64,000 nt of DNA from assembly GCF_001571145.1 (NCBI RefSeq), contig NZ_BCTF01000019.1, positions 1 through 64,000 of the forward strand, in the 5' to 3' direction. This stretch comes from Hydrogenophaga flava NBRC 102514. Its GTDB lineage: Bacteria > Pseudomonadota > Gammaproteobacteria > Burkholderiales > Burkholderiaceae_C. The translations under genes and the position numbers were made by a program. How positions within the stretch are numbered: the stretch's first letter is position 1; the number at the start of each line of letters is the position of its first letter. The notes under the pieces were generated by a model, which saw only the letters and a program-made list of their open reading frames with translations, was not told the DNA's origin and made no database searches. Shown here piece by piece: positions 41,163-49,546 of this stretch.

Positions 41163-42131
41163 ATGCTGTCATCGTCCTCGCGCCTGCTGCGCGTCCTCTC
41201 GCTGCTGCAGACCCGCAGCCACTGGGCCGGCCCCGAGCTGGCCGAGCGGCTGGCGGTGCACCCGCGCACGCTGCGGCGCGACATCGACCGGCTGCGCCAG
41301 CTCGGCTACCCCATCCACGCCAGCAGCGGCGTGGCGGGCGGCTACGCGTTTCGCGCCGGGCAGACGCTGCCGCCGCTGCTGCTGGACGACGAAGAGGCGC
41401 TGGCCGTGGCCATTGCCCTGCAGATCGCCGCGGCCGGCACCGTGAGCGGTGTGGAAGAAAGCTCGCTGCGCGCGCTGGTGAAACTGGAACAGGTGATGCC
41501 CACCCGCCTGCGCCGCCGCACGGGTGCGCTGCGCTCGGCCATCGTGCCGGTGCAGCGCATGGGGCCCACCATCGACGCCAGCGTGCTCGCCACCCTGGCC
41601 ACGGCCTGCCGCGACCAGTTGCAGGTGGGCTTCAGCTACCGCGACCTGCGCGGCCAGGCCAGCGTGCGCCAGGTGCAGCCGCACGGGCTGGTGCACACCG
41701 GCCACCACTGGTACCTGGTGGCCTGGGACCCGGCGCGCGACGACTGGCGCACCTTCCGCATCGACCGTGTGCAGGGCACACCCCGCACCGGCGCGCACTT
41801 CGCGCCACGCCCGCCGCCCGCGGGCGACCTGCGCGCCTACGTCACCGGGGCCATGGCCGGCGTGCACCCGCAGGGCGACCAGGCGCGCGTGGTGCTGCAC
41901 CAGCCGCGCGAGGTGATGGCCAAGACCATCCCCCCATCCGCCGCCACGCTGGAAACGATCGACGACGCGCACTGCCTCATGCTCTGCGGCACGGGCCAGC
42001 TGGACTCGCTGGTCTACTGGCTCATTGCGCTGGACGTGGAGTTTGATGTGCTGGAGCCGCCCGTGCTCAAGGAGCGGCTGCGCCGGGCGAGTGAGCGGGT
42101 GGGACGGAGCTTGGCGCGAGGTGGGGGGTGA
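41163..42131 (+). CDS. HTH/WYL-domain transcriptional regulator
   Basis: This 322-residue regulator has an N-terminal winged helix of the DeoR/HTH_11 type (residues 5-60, with LAERLAVHPRTLRRDIDRLRQLGYPI) and a WYL domain around residues 140-210 (SYRDLRGQASVRQVQPHGLVHTGHHWYLVAWD, which includes the W-Y-L core). A C-terminal WCX-like extension follows. WYL proteins sense nucleotides or nucleic acid ligands and are often found next to defence systems; the CBASS-like island begins about 260 bases downstream. Divergence from the GST gene is the other plausible regulatory link. Confidence 0.9.
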   Translation: MLSSSSRLLRVLSLLQTRSHWAGPELAERLAVHPRTLRRDIDRLRQLGYPIHASSGVAGGYAFRAGQTLPPLLLDDEEALAVAIALQIAAAGTVSGVEESSLRALVKLEQVMPTRLRRRTGALRSAIVPVQRMGPTIDASVLATLATACRDQLQVGFSYRDLRGQASVRQVQPHGLVHTGHHWYLVAWDPARDDWRTFRIDRVQGTPRTGAHFAPRPPPAGDLRAYVTGAMAGVHPQGDQARVVLHQPREVMAKTIPPSAATLETIDDAHCLMLCGTGQLDSLVYWLIALDVEFDVLEPPVLKERLRRASERVGRSLARGGG

Positions 42132-42390
42132 GCCTTAGTGGCTTTGGCGAAAGTTTCGGCTCCACTTTAGGACCGCCATGGGCTGACTTCGGTCTTTCCA
42201 AGGTGGTACCTGAACATTCGCGGATCCTTCATCCAGTCATTTACTGAGCAAGACCTGAATTGACTGATCGAAAATTTGGACCATTGTTGACAAACGTCGG
42301 GCAGAGGATGCTTTGGGCCCTGGCGTTCTGGTCGGAGGTGAGTGTCCAGGCACTGCGCACTGCCGTTACCAAGACTTTTCTCACCTACCG
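42132..42390. other. Intergenic boundary of the defence island
   Basis: No gene, tRNA or convincing terminator is seen. G+C content drops here from the core level to that of the defence island. No matching direct repeat with the far boundary (49317-49546) could be found by eye. Confidence 0.4.
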
Positions 42391-43155
42391 CTAGATGCAG
42401 AGGTCAGCCTTGATCAGGTCCCACTCAGCAGACAACTGGTCATTCATCTTGTGGAAGAGACTTGACGACAACGTGATGCCTGCTGTTGCCTTTGCTGTCT
42501 CGTACTTACCGAGTGACTCCAGCGTTTGGGCCCTGAACGTTGGCGTTGGTGGTTTCGATTGGAATATCCGATGCATTTCGTCGTAGGTATTCTCAAACCG
42601 GATTCGCAACCATTCCAACCTCAGCCACTTCGACAGGATTTGCTCGCTGAAGACAGCCTGGGATGCCGCAACGATCAGACCGAGATCGGCGTGCCGGTTG
42701 AGCACACAGATGAACCACAGCGCGCCGTAGGTTGCAACTTTGATACGTTCAGTGCTGGCCATACGCAATACGATGGCCTTGCTGAAGTGGCTGTTCTCCA
42801 TCACCTGAGCTGCCATCCGGTCGACGGGATCGGTTAAGTCGTTGTTGTAGTAGCCATCGGTCTTCTGGTGGCTTAGGGTTACGCCGCAGGCGCTGGCGAA
42901 GAAGTCCTGTCTGCGCTTGTCTTCGGCGCGCGGCGTCCAATACAGGCGGTTGACGACACCAACGATGAACAGCGTGATAACGCAGACAGCGAAGCTCGTC
43001 TGGACTATTTCGTACTCGAGGGGATACATGGCCCTCTCAACGAACAGCGAGATGATCGAAAGGATTGCCGTCACATAGAACAAGCCGTCTGCAGTCTTCT
43101 CGGCGCGATCAACAGATGCGTAGTAGTTCTCACGGACTGGATCTGATTTGGACAT
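42391..43155 (-). CDS. S-4TM (SLATT-type) putative pore-forming CBASS effector
   Basis: This 254-residue membrane protein has a soluble N-terminal helix (ENYYASVDRAEKTADG), hydrophobic segments at about residues 24-42 and 52-74, a linker with TPRAEDKRRQDFFASACG and a second hydrophobic pair at about 140-180. This is the layout of the S-4TM/SLATT domains predicted to form pores in nucleotide-signalling defence systems. It starts 10 bases after the stop of a CD-NTase gene, the usual cyclase-effector pairing. The proposed job is to damage the inner membrane when a cyclic oligonucleotide is made during phage infection. Confidence 0.75.
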   Translation of the reverse strand: MSKSDPVRENYYASVDRAEKTADGLFYVTAILSIISLFVERAMYPLEYEIVQTSFAVCVITLFIVGVVNRLYWTPRAEDKRRQDFFASACGVTLSHQKTDGYYNNDLTDPVDRMAAQVMENSHFSKAIVLRMASTERIKVATYGALWFICVLNRHADLGLIVAASQAVFSEQILSKWLRLEWLRIRFENTYDEMHRIFQSKPPTPTFRAQTLESLGKYETAKATAGITLSSSLFHKMNDQLSAEWDLIKADLCI

Positions 43156-43165
43156 CCGGTGCGCC

Positions 43166-44038
43166 TCAGCAGTAGTAGTTAGGAAATGCTTCGTTGTATA
43201 GGAGGCGCCACCAATAGAACGCGTCAGAAGTCGCGCCATCGATAGACGCCTTGCGCGCCTTCTGAGCCCTCATGACAGCTGTGCTGAGTTTGGACAGCGC
43301 GTCCTCACGCTGCGCTTCACTCTTACACGCAGCTACAAAGCCAGAGAAGCCAGTAGGCTCCTGGAGCTTAGCCAGTTGGTGGTCCCACAAACTCTTCAGC
43401 ACTCGAGCCACGTCTATGTCATAGACAATGGAGGGCTCGCTCTCTGCATACTTGGCGACGCGCATTTCCAAATAGAACGAAGAGAGTGGAACACTGCGAT
43501 GGAACTTCCAAGCCTTGATGAAGCGGATCAGCGGCTTGACCTTGCCGTCCAAGCGCCTGTCAATGCGAGCGACATAGTCGTTGTGAGAATCCGGGCTGAT
43601 GCGCATCCAACCGCCACCGCCATCCGCTATCTCGTAGACCTTGTGCCCATTGGACTCGCCGATGTAATCTGCTGGGACAACCTCGGTAGATTCGGACCTG
43701 TAAGTGCCAAATGGCACTGCTACAGCAGGCGTGTTCACCCGGACGCCGGTTTTTGGAAAGCGTGTATCAAGGGCATCGCGGATTTTTGACAGCGAGTATG
43801 TCGAAGATTGGGTCAATCGGGCGGTAGGGATAGATGCGAGGTAGTCGATATCGCTGAAGCCGGAGACGCTGGTCCCATTGCCGAATGAACCGATACGCAC
43901 GAAGCGCGTAAGTCCGAAGTTTCCGATGAGGCATTGCTGGATCGACGCACGGTGTCGAGTTGCAGCCTCGGTTTCGGGGGCCTTGGCTTTCAACTTGATG
44001 AGGAAGTCTTGGAATCCATCTTCGATAGATCTGGGCAT
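43166..44038 (-). CDS. CD-NTase 2 (short cGAS/DncV-like nucleotidyltransferase)
   Basis: This 290-residue nucleotidyltransferase has the polymerase-beta-like motif GSFGNGTSVSGFSDIDYL, with G50-S51 and catalytic D63 and D65, and a third acidic residue at D124 in EVVPADYIG. All catalytic positions are intact, so it is predicted active and should make a cyclic oligonucleotide signal. It differs clearly in length and sequence from the 422-residue CD-NTase encoded upstream in the same operon. It lies between the E2-like gene (10-base gap) and the S-4TM effector gene (10-base gap). Confidence 0.82.
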   Translation of the reverse strand: MPRSIEDGFQDFLIKLKAKAPETEAATRHRASIQQCLIGNFGLTRFVRIGSFGNGTSVSGFSDIDYLASIPTARLTQSSTYSLSKIRDALDTRFPKTGVRVNTPAVAVPFGTYRSESTEVVPADYIGESNGHKVYEIADGGGGWMRISPDSHNDYVARIDRRLDGKVKPLIRFIKAWKFHRSVPLSSFYLEMRVAKYAESEPSIVYDIDVARVLKSLWDHQLAKLQEPTGFSGFVAACKSEAQREDALSKLSTAVMRAQKARKASIDGATSDAFYWWRLLYNEAFPNYYC

Positions 44039-44048
44039 ACCGCTTCCC

Positions 44049-44537
44049 TTAGTCCCCTGTCGATACGGCTACATCTAACTTGAGTGCCCGGCGCTTGCGC
44101 GGCAACGTCGGGTGTTCACCGCCTCCTGCCCAGATGCGAGTTGTCAACCAGTCCTCAAAGTACCAGAGCCACTCCTCAGTCCACGGGATGAAGGTCTCTA
44201 TCAGCTTGAGCTGGGGCGCCCACTCACGCCGCTTCGGCCACCAGAGGCAAAGCAAGACGCCCACTCCATCGTGCCGGTAGACGTGCGGAATCGGATCGCT
44301 GCCAGCTAGGGATAGGAGATTCGGGGACATGACGAACACCTCGGGCGCACGTGAATCTGGGCTCAGGCGCAGTAGGCAGCCATAGTCGCGCCCGAATCGA
44401 CTGGGTCTCACCGAGAAGCGGAACTGCAACTCCCTGCCGCCAACTAGGCGCACCGTGGCACCGGGCATCCCTATCCCTCTAAGCTCCATGGCCCGCTGAG
44501 CCAGCGTAGGCAGGGCGACTGGAATGGCCGCTTTCAT
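44049..44537 (-). CDS. E2-like conjugating protein of type II-short CBASS
   Basis: This 162-residue protein has the C-terminal segment of prokaryotic E2-like domains: a histidine-containing HVYRHDGVGVLLCLWWP with the candidate catalytic Cys97, then IPWTEEWLWYFEDWLTTRIWAGGGEHP. In type II-short CBASS an E2-only protein joins the C-terminus of the CD-NTase to a target and primes it. The ATG at 44537 shares a base with the stop of the large CD-NTase gene (TGATG), which favours that protein as its partner. No E1 or JAB-type protease is encoded nearby. Confidence 0.72.
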   Translation of the reverse strand: MKAAIPVALPTLAQRAMELRGIGMPGATVRLVGGRELQFRFSVRPSRFGRDYGCLLRLSPDSRAPEVFVMSPNLLSLAGSDPIPHVYRHDGVGVLLCLWWPKRREWAPQLKLIETFIPWTEEWLWYFEDWLTTRIWAGGGEHPTLPRKRRALKLDVAVSTGD

Positions 44538-45805
44538 CAATCACCAAAAAAAGTGTGCGCGCGTGCGGTCGTGGCGATAGGGGCACCGGACGAGAGCAGT
44601 ACGACTTTGCCAATACCAGCCGTACTCTGGCGCTGCCGGGCCTCTTCGTTCCGGATCGCCCGGGCAGCGCGCTTGCCGAACGCGGTTTCCAGCTTGGCCA
44701 GCAGCACGCCCATACCCGCCTGGGCTTCAATCGATTCGACGATATCGGCCAACTGCTCCTTGATGAGTCCATGCCACGAGTTGAACGCAGCTTGCCGTGC
44801 CGGAGTGTTCATGCTTGACGCTAGGTTTTCGCCCGGCGCCGATGGGTTTTGAAGCACCCAGTGCTCGGCGCCGTTCTGCAGGAGCGTGCGTTCAAAGTAC
44901 ACAGGCAGGGTTTCGACAATATCGAGCAGCAGCTCCAACGGGCTGTGGTGGGGCAGGGGCGCTTGAACGGCGTAGGCGGCGGCGGCAAGAGTCGTAACGA
45001 AGACGGACGAAGGAGCCAGGTCTGCTGAGGTGCCGACGGCTGTGCCGAATGCGACGTTGCGGTGCAGCTTCAGCATTTGTACAAGGCGACTGAGCAACCG
45101 ATTGAACACTTCCTCAGCGACGGGCAATGGTGTGACATTGGCGCGAGTTTCGGCCTCAAAGGCTTCCGTGAATTCCAGGCTGGACGTGAAGTTCGGTGAG
45201 ATTGCCGCAGCCTTGTCAAAGGCTCTTGCGTAGCCTTTCGGGTTGGTCTTATCGTAGATGTGTAATTTGCGGTCGGGAATGCGTCCGAGCGTGTCACCGT
45301 AGATGCTGACGATAGAGGGCTCGTCGATGATGGGGGCAATGTCGGCGAACATGCTGTCAGCGTACTCAAGTGTGACGCAGCGCTCCCAGCGTTGGATGCG
45401 AAGGCCGTGCGCGTTGGCGTAGCGCTCCAACGCGGCGAAGAGATTGTTGAGTAGTCGAGCAGGTCCTGCGGCTCCACCATACTCGCGCATCGCCCGACCA
45501 TGTAGGCGAGCAATGAGGTCGATGTCAAACCCTTCGCGTGTTTCATCCATGGGTCTGACGAGCGTGCCAAGTTGTCGTGAGCCGTGAGCATGAATTTCAT
45601 GCAGCAGGCCGTTGAACTCTGGACAGGTCGACAAGAACTCAGCGGTGCTGCGATATGAGGATTCCAACGCATCTAACTGCGTAGATGTTGGCTCGTGCAG
45701 CCGCCCAATCGCGTCGATTAGGTAGAAGAAACGTGCAGATGATCGGTGAGAGACACGCCGTCCAGGAACTGCTGGATGGGAGTTTGGTTGGAGCAGCGCA
45801 GGCAT
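44537..45805 (-). CDS. CD-NTase 1 (422-residue CBASS nucleotide cyclase)
   Basis: This 422-residue cGAS/DncV-like protein has HAHGSRQLGT (G75, S76), the catalytic pair D94/D96 in EGFDIDLIARL and the third acidic residue D155 in SMFADIAPII, followed by an all-helical C-terminal domain. All catalytic residues are present. The C-terminus, TTARAHTFFGD, ends in Gly-Asp and looks like an exposed tail suited to E2-mediated conjugation. It is expected to synthesise a cyclic di- or trinucleotide on phage infection. It follows the DUF3892 gene by 57 bases and is directly coupled to the E2-like gene. Confidence 0.85.
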   Translation of the reverse strand: MPALLQPNSHPAVPGRRVSHRSSARFFYLIDAIGRLHEPTSTQLDALESSYRSTAEFLSTCPEFNGLLHEIHAHGSRQLGTLVRPMDETREGFDIDLIARLHGRAMREYGGAAGPARLLNNLFAALERYANAHGLRIQRWERCVTLEYADSMFADIAPIIDEPSIVSIYGDTLGRIPDRKLHIYDKTNPKGYARAFDKAAAISPNFTSSLEFTEAFEAETRANVTPLPVAEEVFNRLLSRLVQMLKLHRNVAFGTAVGTSADLAPSSVFVTTLAAAAYAVQAPLPHHSPLELLLDIVETLPVYFERTLLQNGAEHWVLQNPSAPGENLASSMNTPARQAAFNSWHGLIKEQLADIVESIEAQAGMGVLLAKLETAFGKRAARAIRNEEARQRQSTAGIGKVVLLSSGAPIATTARAHTFFGD

Positions 45806-45862
45806 TTATTCCCCAAGGTGGTTGAGTGTGGTTAGGCCATCAATCAGCTTTGCGTGAGCTGT

Positions 45863-46147
45863 TTACGGTAGAGAGCAGGCGGTCAGCGAGAGCAGGTTGT
45901 CCGTCCAGACGCCGTCTGCATAGGTGCGGATGTACGGACGGCGGCCAGATGGGCGCACCACGCCAACGTATGCTTCATCGCCACGGGCGTTGCGGACATA
46001 GAACGTGTTGGTCTTGCTGTCGATGCTGTCAATAATCTTCTCTACGGACCACTTCCACGGTCCTTTGGGGTTGCCTGCGTGAGTGATGTGCTCGTGACCT
46101 CCCTGTGGCTGAGATTTCGTGATACAGGTGATTTGAACTTTGGCCAT
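45863..46147 (-). CDS. DUF3892 family small protein
   Basis: This 94-residue protein resembles DUF3892: N-terminal VQITCITKSQPQGGHEHITHAG, a central WSVEKIIDSID and the terminal YIRTYADGVWTDNLLSLTAC. The family is of unknown function and is often found beside defence genes. It is the first gene of the minus-strand CBASS-like operon, so it could be a regulatory or accessory component. The alternative is a passenger gene with its own role. Confidence 0.7.
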   Translation of the reverse strand: MAKVQITCITKSQPQGGHEHITHAGNPKGPWKWSVEKIIDSIDSKTNTFYVRNARGDEAYVGVVRPSGRRPYIRTYADGVWTDNLLSLTACSLP

Positions 46148-46450
46148 ATTCTTCTTTCACTTTTGTACGTATCTGGGCAGTGTTATTGCGCGAGACTGTT
46201 TCGGTAGTTCAAAACACAACCAAGCCCTGGCTGCCAACAAGCTTGTCGAATGGGCAGAGTTGCTGGTCTACGTCGCGTTTGAACTGTGTTTATTCTCAAG
46301 GCGCGAGCCTAAAAAGAGCGAAATTCGCCATACGAAGCTCTTCATAAACAGCGTGCTGCCCTTAAGAAATCTGAAGGCACCTCAAGGAACCCGAATTCAC
46401 CAGCAGGCTGTATCCGAGTACGCTCAAGAAACTACGAAACCCAAACTCAC
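46148..46450. other. Divergent intergenic region between CBASS-like operon and two-component genes
   Basis: This 303-base A+T-richer region must hold the promoters of both the defence operon (minus) and the response regulator (plus). No clear -35/-10 pair, repeat or terminator could be picked out. An open frame crosses it on the plus strand but lacks any domain and is not supported as a gene. Confidence 0.4.
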
Positions 46451-47164
46451 ATGCCTCACGCCCTAGTCGTCGATGATGATGTCGTCATAAATAAGTACAT
46501 GGCCAACTTGCTTAGTAGGTTGCCCGGCATACGCGTCTCTGTCGCGTACGATCGCGCTGGCGCGGTCACTCTGATAGAGGCAACAGAGTTTGATGTTGCT
46601 ATCGTTGACGTCGACTTAGGCCCTGACCCGCTTCGACCAGGACTCAAGTACGCGGGCCTGAAGCTCCTTCAACTGCTAGGGAGTAGTAAGACACCGACGA
46701 TCATCGTGTCTGGTATTGACGCTGAAAATATTCCGGACATTGCACTTTCGTTGGATGCCTACGAATTCGTCAGCAAGCCGATTCGGGACTCGGATCTTGT
46801 AAACAAAGTGCAGCACGCGCTACGCGCAAAGACTGACAACAACGAAAGCGATGACGGCGTAGCCTCTGAAGCCCTCGCAGGCTCCTCGCTGACCCGAGAC
46901 CCGACGCGTACGCTGGCATGGAGATGGAAGGGAATACCGGTCAGGCTCACTATGACCCAGTCACGACTCGTACATGTATTGGTGGAGTCGATGGGAAAGA
47001 CAGTGCAAAAGAGCGTGCTATTGAAGCAAATGTCCACTGCGCAGAGTGACGCCGCATTGATGACTCACATTTCGACCGTCAGGGCGCGCTTCAAGGATGT
47101 TGATCAAACATTCTCTGCCATCAAGACCGTGCCCGCAAAGGGGTACGTTTGGAATGAAAATTAA
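46451..47164 (+). CDS. OmpR-type response regulator
   Basis: This 237-residue protein has a receiver domain (residues 1-118) with acidic D8/D9, the phosphoacceptor D53 in VAIVDVDLGPD, a Ser in TIIVSG and Lys in FVSKPIRD, then a C-terminal winged-helix DNA-binding domain (about 145-235, with VLLKQMS and TVRARFKDV). It shares 11 bases with the downstream histidine kinase gene, so the two form one unit. The receiver is intact. Its targets are unknown; the divergent CBASS-like operon is an obvious candidate. Confidence 0.88.
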   Translation: MPHALVVDDDVVINKYMANLLSRLPGIRVSVAYDRAGAVTLIEATEFDVAIVDVDLGPDPLRPGLKYAGLKLLQLLGSSKTPTIIVSGIDAENIPDIALSLDAYEFVSKPIRDSDLVNKVQHALRAKTDNNESDDGVASEALAGSSLTRDPTRTLAWRWKGIPVRLTMTQSRLVHVLVESMGKTVQKSVLLKQMSTAQSDAALMTHISTVRARFKDVDQTFSAIKTVPAKGYVWNEN

Positions 47165-49316
47165 GCAGTTTTTAAACTGGCGCAAGTTCGCTCTTTCGAT
47201 ATCGACTGCAGTTCTATTTTTTCTTCTTCTGATCGTTTCCATAGGTGCAGTGCGCGATATCGTCAGGACGGCTGACGCTGAGGACCTAACCACTCGTCAA
47301 GCAATTCTTGGGGCGGAGTTGACGAGCTTTTTACTAGCTACGCGAACCGAAGATGGGACATTCCTGCTCGACGACCCCTCGCAGTACTCCGCTGCAGGAA
47401 GGAAGCTGACGATTGGCAGCGTCCAGAAGCCATTCTTTGAGTACCTTATACGCACGGCCAACGCAAAGTACGTTCAAGCACAGAACCTTCAGTGGAACGC
47501 TCCGCAGGCTTGCGATACTGAGTTTCCAGTTCAAAAAGGGAGTCCACTGGGCGCTGCATTTGGCTTGCGCGCATGCATGGCTACCCTGGCCAACGATCCA
47601 GCAGGGCGATACGTCTACTTCACTTTGAAATTCCCATCGCCAGCAATTTCTCGTCATAGACGTGGCACCTCACCAACAACTTCTGACTACATCCGACTCC
47701 GATTCAATGGTCAGCGCCAACTTGTTGCGCTGCTCGTCTTCGAGACACCTCCTCTTGCGGAAAGCCGGTATCCATCACAGCTCAAGCGTTTTGATGGATT
47801 ACATGAAGTCACTGCATACACCGAAGATGGAGCACTTATCAGGCGAATCAACGCGCAGGCCTTTGAAAGCCAACAGTCTGATGGCGCCGATGTGAGCGCA
47901 AATTACGTCACGGTCGTTGGAAGGATCGACTCAGCGGAACTACTAACAGACGGCTCATCGATCTGGCCAGCGCCTTCGCTTGCGAACATCACTGTGGGAA
48001 TCGATATTGCCCATCTAGACGGCGACAAGGCTATGGCCCGATTCAGCGTCTCCTCGGACACTATCGGAACGGCGCTGGCTTCTGTGGAGCAGTCTTATCG
48101 ACAAAACATCAAGTCGAATTCACACCTAGAGATCACGCGAAATGGACGGAAGATCTGGGAGTCAAGCCAGCTTGAAGCAAATGCGCAACCCGGTCGCTTT
48201 GACGCCTTTCAGAAGCTATCGGACTGGTGGACCGCCCATGTGATTTCTTCTATCAGCGGACGCAGCGTTCGTCGCGTTAAGGTCGAAATGCCGTTCTCCC
48301 AAGGCTCGCCGATAGTTGCGACGCTGGCCAGCAACCCCTTCCCCATGCCGGCCATCGTGGCGCGTGCATTCTTGTGGTTGTCGCTTGGCGTGCTACTCAT
48401 TGCCATCCTTGCATTTGTTTGTCTGGCTGCCATCTCGCGCATCTGGCAGATTTCGAAGATTGCCGCGAAGATTGCTTACAGACCTCTTCACACGCAGGAG
48501 TTGAAGGCGTTCTCAATGCGGCAAGACGAGACGGGGGCTTTGGCTCGCATCATTGAGGTGCTTGTGCGCCGCAGCAGTTCCAGGGACAGGCGACTGTCTT
48601 ACAAGCATCGGGCAGATGACGCCCGCATCAAGACGCGTCAGGCAGTGCTCGAGGCGATCGGCCATGAGATCCGCTCTCCACTCCAAACGCTATTGAAGTT
48701 GGAGCACAGCAATCCTGCTGTGAGCACTTTGCTTGAGCGCATGGATCGAGCCGTCGAAGCACTCTACGCAGCGACGAGTATCGAGGCAGGCATCCAGAGC
48801 GGCCGCATCGTCATCGAAGAACTCGATATCGCAGAGTATCTATCTGTGTACTGCGAGAACGCCTCAGACGAGGCGATGTTGGTGGTTTTCTCTTCAACGG
48901 CAGGATCGGTGTTGGCGAGCTTCGATCCGATCAATTTCGAACAGGTACTGGAACACATCTTGGACAACGCTCGGCGCCTACGCACTCCCAGCAGTAATGT
49001 GTATATCAACTTGAGCGAGTCGGCGACGTGGGCAACAGTAGAGATCTATAACGAGGGAAGTCATATCGACGGAGACCTCGAATCCATCTTCAACTACGGT
49101 GCTTCTAGCAGCGACGGGCCAAACAACAAAGGCCAAGGACTTTTCGTTGCTCGGATGTACTTGAGCAAGATGAGCGGGTCCATTAAGGCTGAAAATCGCG
49201 GCACCGGGGTTGCAATCACGATCGACCTGCCCAAAGCAACCCCACGCCCGGAGCGCCGGCCCACCTTGCTTGGGCTTCACAGTTCCGTCTTCGCATCCAC
49301 AGGCAAGGCGGCCTGA
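47154..49316 (+). CDS. Sensor histidine kinase
   Basis: This 720-residue membrane kinase has TM1 at about residues 11-32, a large extracytoplasmic region to about 400, TM2 at about 405-432, a HAMP-like linker, and a HisKA domain with the phospho-accepting H504 in AIGHEIRSPLQ. The ATPase domain has an N-box HILDNARRL, and GQGLFVARMYLSKMSG as the G2/ATP-lid region. The large sensor region has no family I can name and contains only two cysteines. The ATG at 47154 lies inside the end of the response-regulator gene. Codon use is A+T-richer than in the flanking operons. Confidence 0.86.
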   Translation: MKIKQFLNWRKFALSISTAVLFFLLLIVSIGAVRDIVRTADAEDLTTRQAILGAELTSFLLATRTEDGTFLLDDPSQYSAAGRKLTIGSVQKPFFEYLIRTANAKYVQAQNLQWNAPQACDTEFPVQKGSPLGAAFGLRACMATLANDPAGRYVYFTLKFPSPAISRHRRGTSPTTSDYIRLRFNGQRQLVALLVFETPPLAESRYPSQLKRFDGLHEVTAYTEDGALIRRINAQAFESQQSDGADVSANYVTVVGRIDSAELLTDGSSIWPAPSLANITVGIDIAHLDGDKAMARFSVSSDTIGTALASVEQSYRQNIKSNSHLEITRNGRKIWESSQLEANAQPGRFDAFQKLSDWWTAHVISSISGRSVRRVKVEMPFSQGSPIVATLASNPFPMPAIVARAFLWLSLGVLLIAILAFVCLAAISRIWQISKIAAKIAYRPLHTQELKAFSMRQDETGALARIIEVLVRRSSSRDRRLSYKHRADDARIKTRQAVLEAIGHEIRSPLQTLLKLEHSNPAVSTLLERMDRAVEALYAATSIEAGIQSGRIVIEELDIAEYLSVYCENASDEAMLVVFSSTAGSVLASFDPINFEQVLEHILDNARRLRTPSSNVYINLSESATWATVEIYNEGSHIDGDLESIFNYGASSSDGPNNKGQGLFVARMYLSKMSGSIKAENRGTGVAITIDLPKATPRPERRPTLLGLHSSVFASTGKAA

Positions 49317-49546
49317 AGTTATGTGTCCCGGTAGGTTGGTAGTGCTAGCTTGAATCAATCACAAGCAGACGTTGCGCACTGCTGTGTAGGCGATGTTGGC
49401 AATGACTTGATACCAGTTGGAGAGGGCGATCACTTTTCAATATGTCAAACGTCTACCCTTTCCACACACAGGTCTTTCGGGCGTGACCGGCGAATGACTG
49501 CAACTGCTGTATTTCGGTCCCTCTCGCCTAGAGCGGATGCTAAGCC
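49317..49546. other. Intergenic boundary of the defence island
   Basis: This 230-base interval between the histidine kinase and the guanidine operon holds no supported gene or terminator. The composition changes back to high G+C at its end. No integrase, tRNA or obvious attachment repeat is present. Confidence 0.4.

Noticed and set aside
46140..46466. A 108-codon open frame on the plus strand in the region between the defence operon and the response regulator
   Set aside because: It has no domain, no ribosome site, unusual composition for a protein, and fills the only space for two divergent promoters.
42132..49546. Degenerate similar segments at both borders of the defence island (TTCGGTC-containing stretches)
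   Set aside because: Shared blocks are under about eight bases and not co-ordered, so they cannot support an attachment-site claim.
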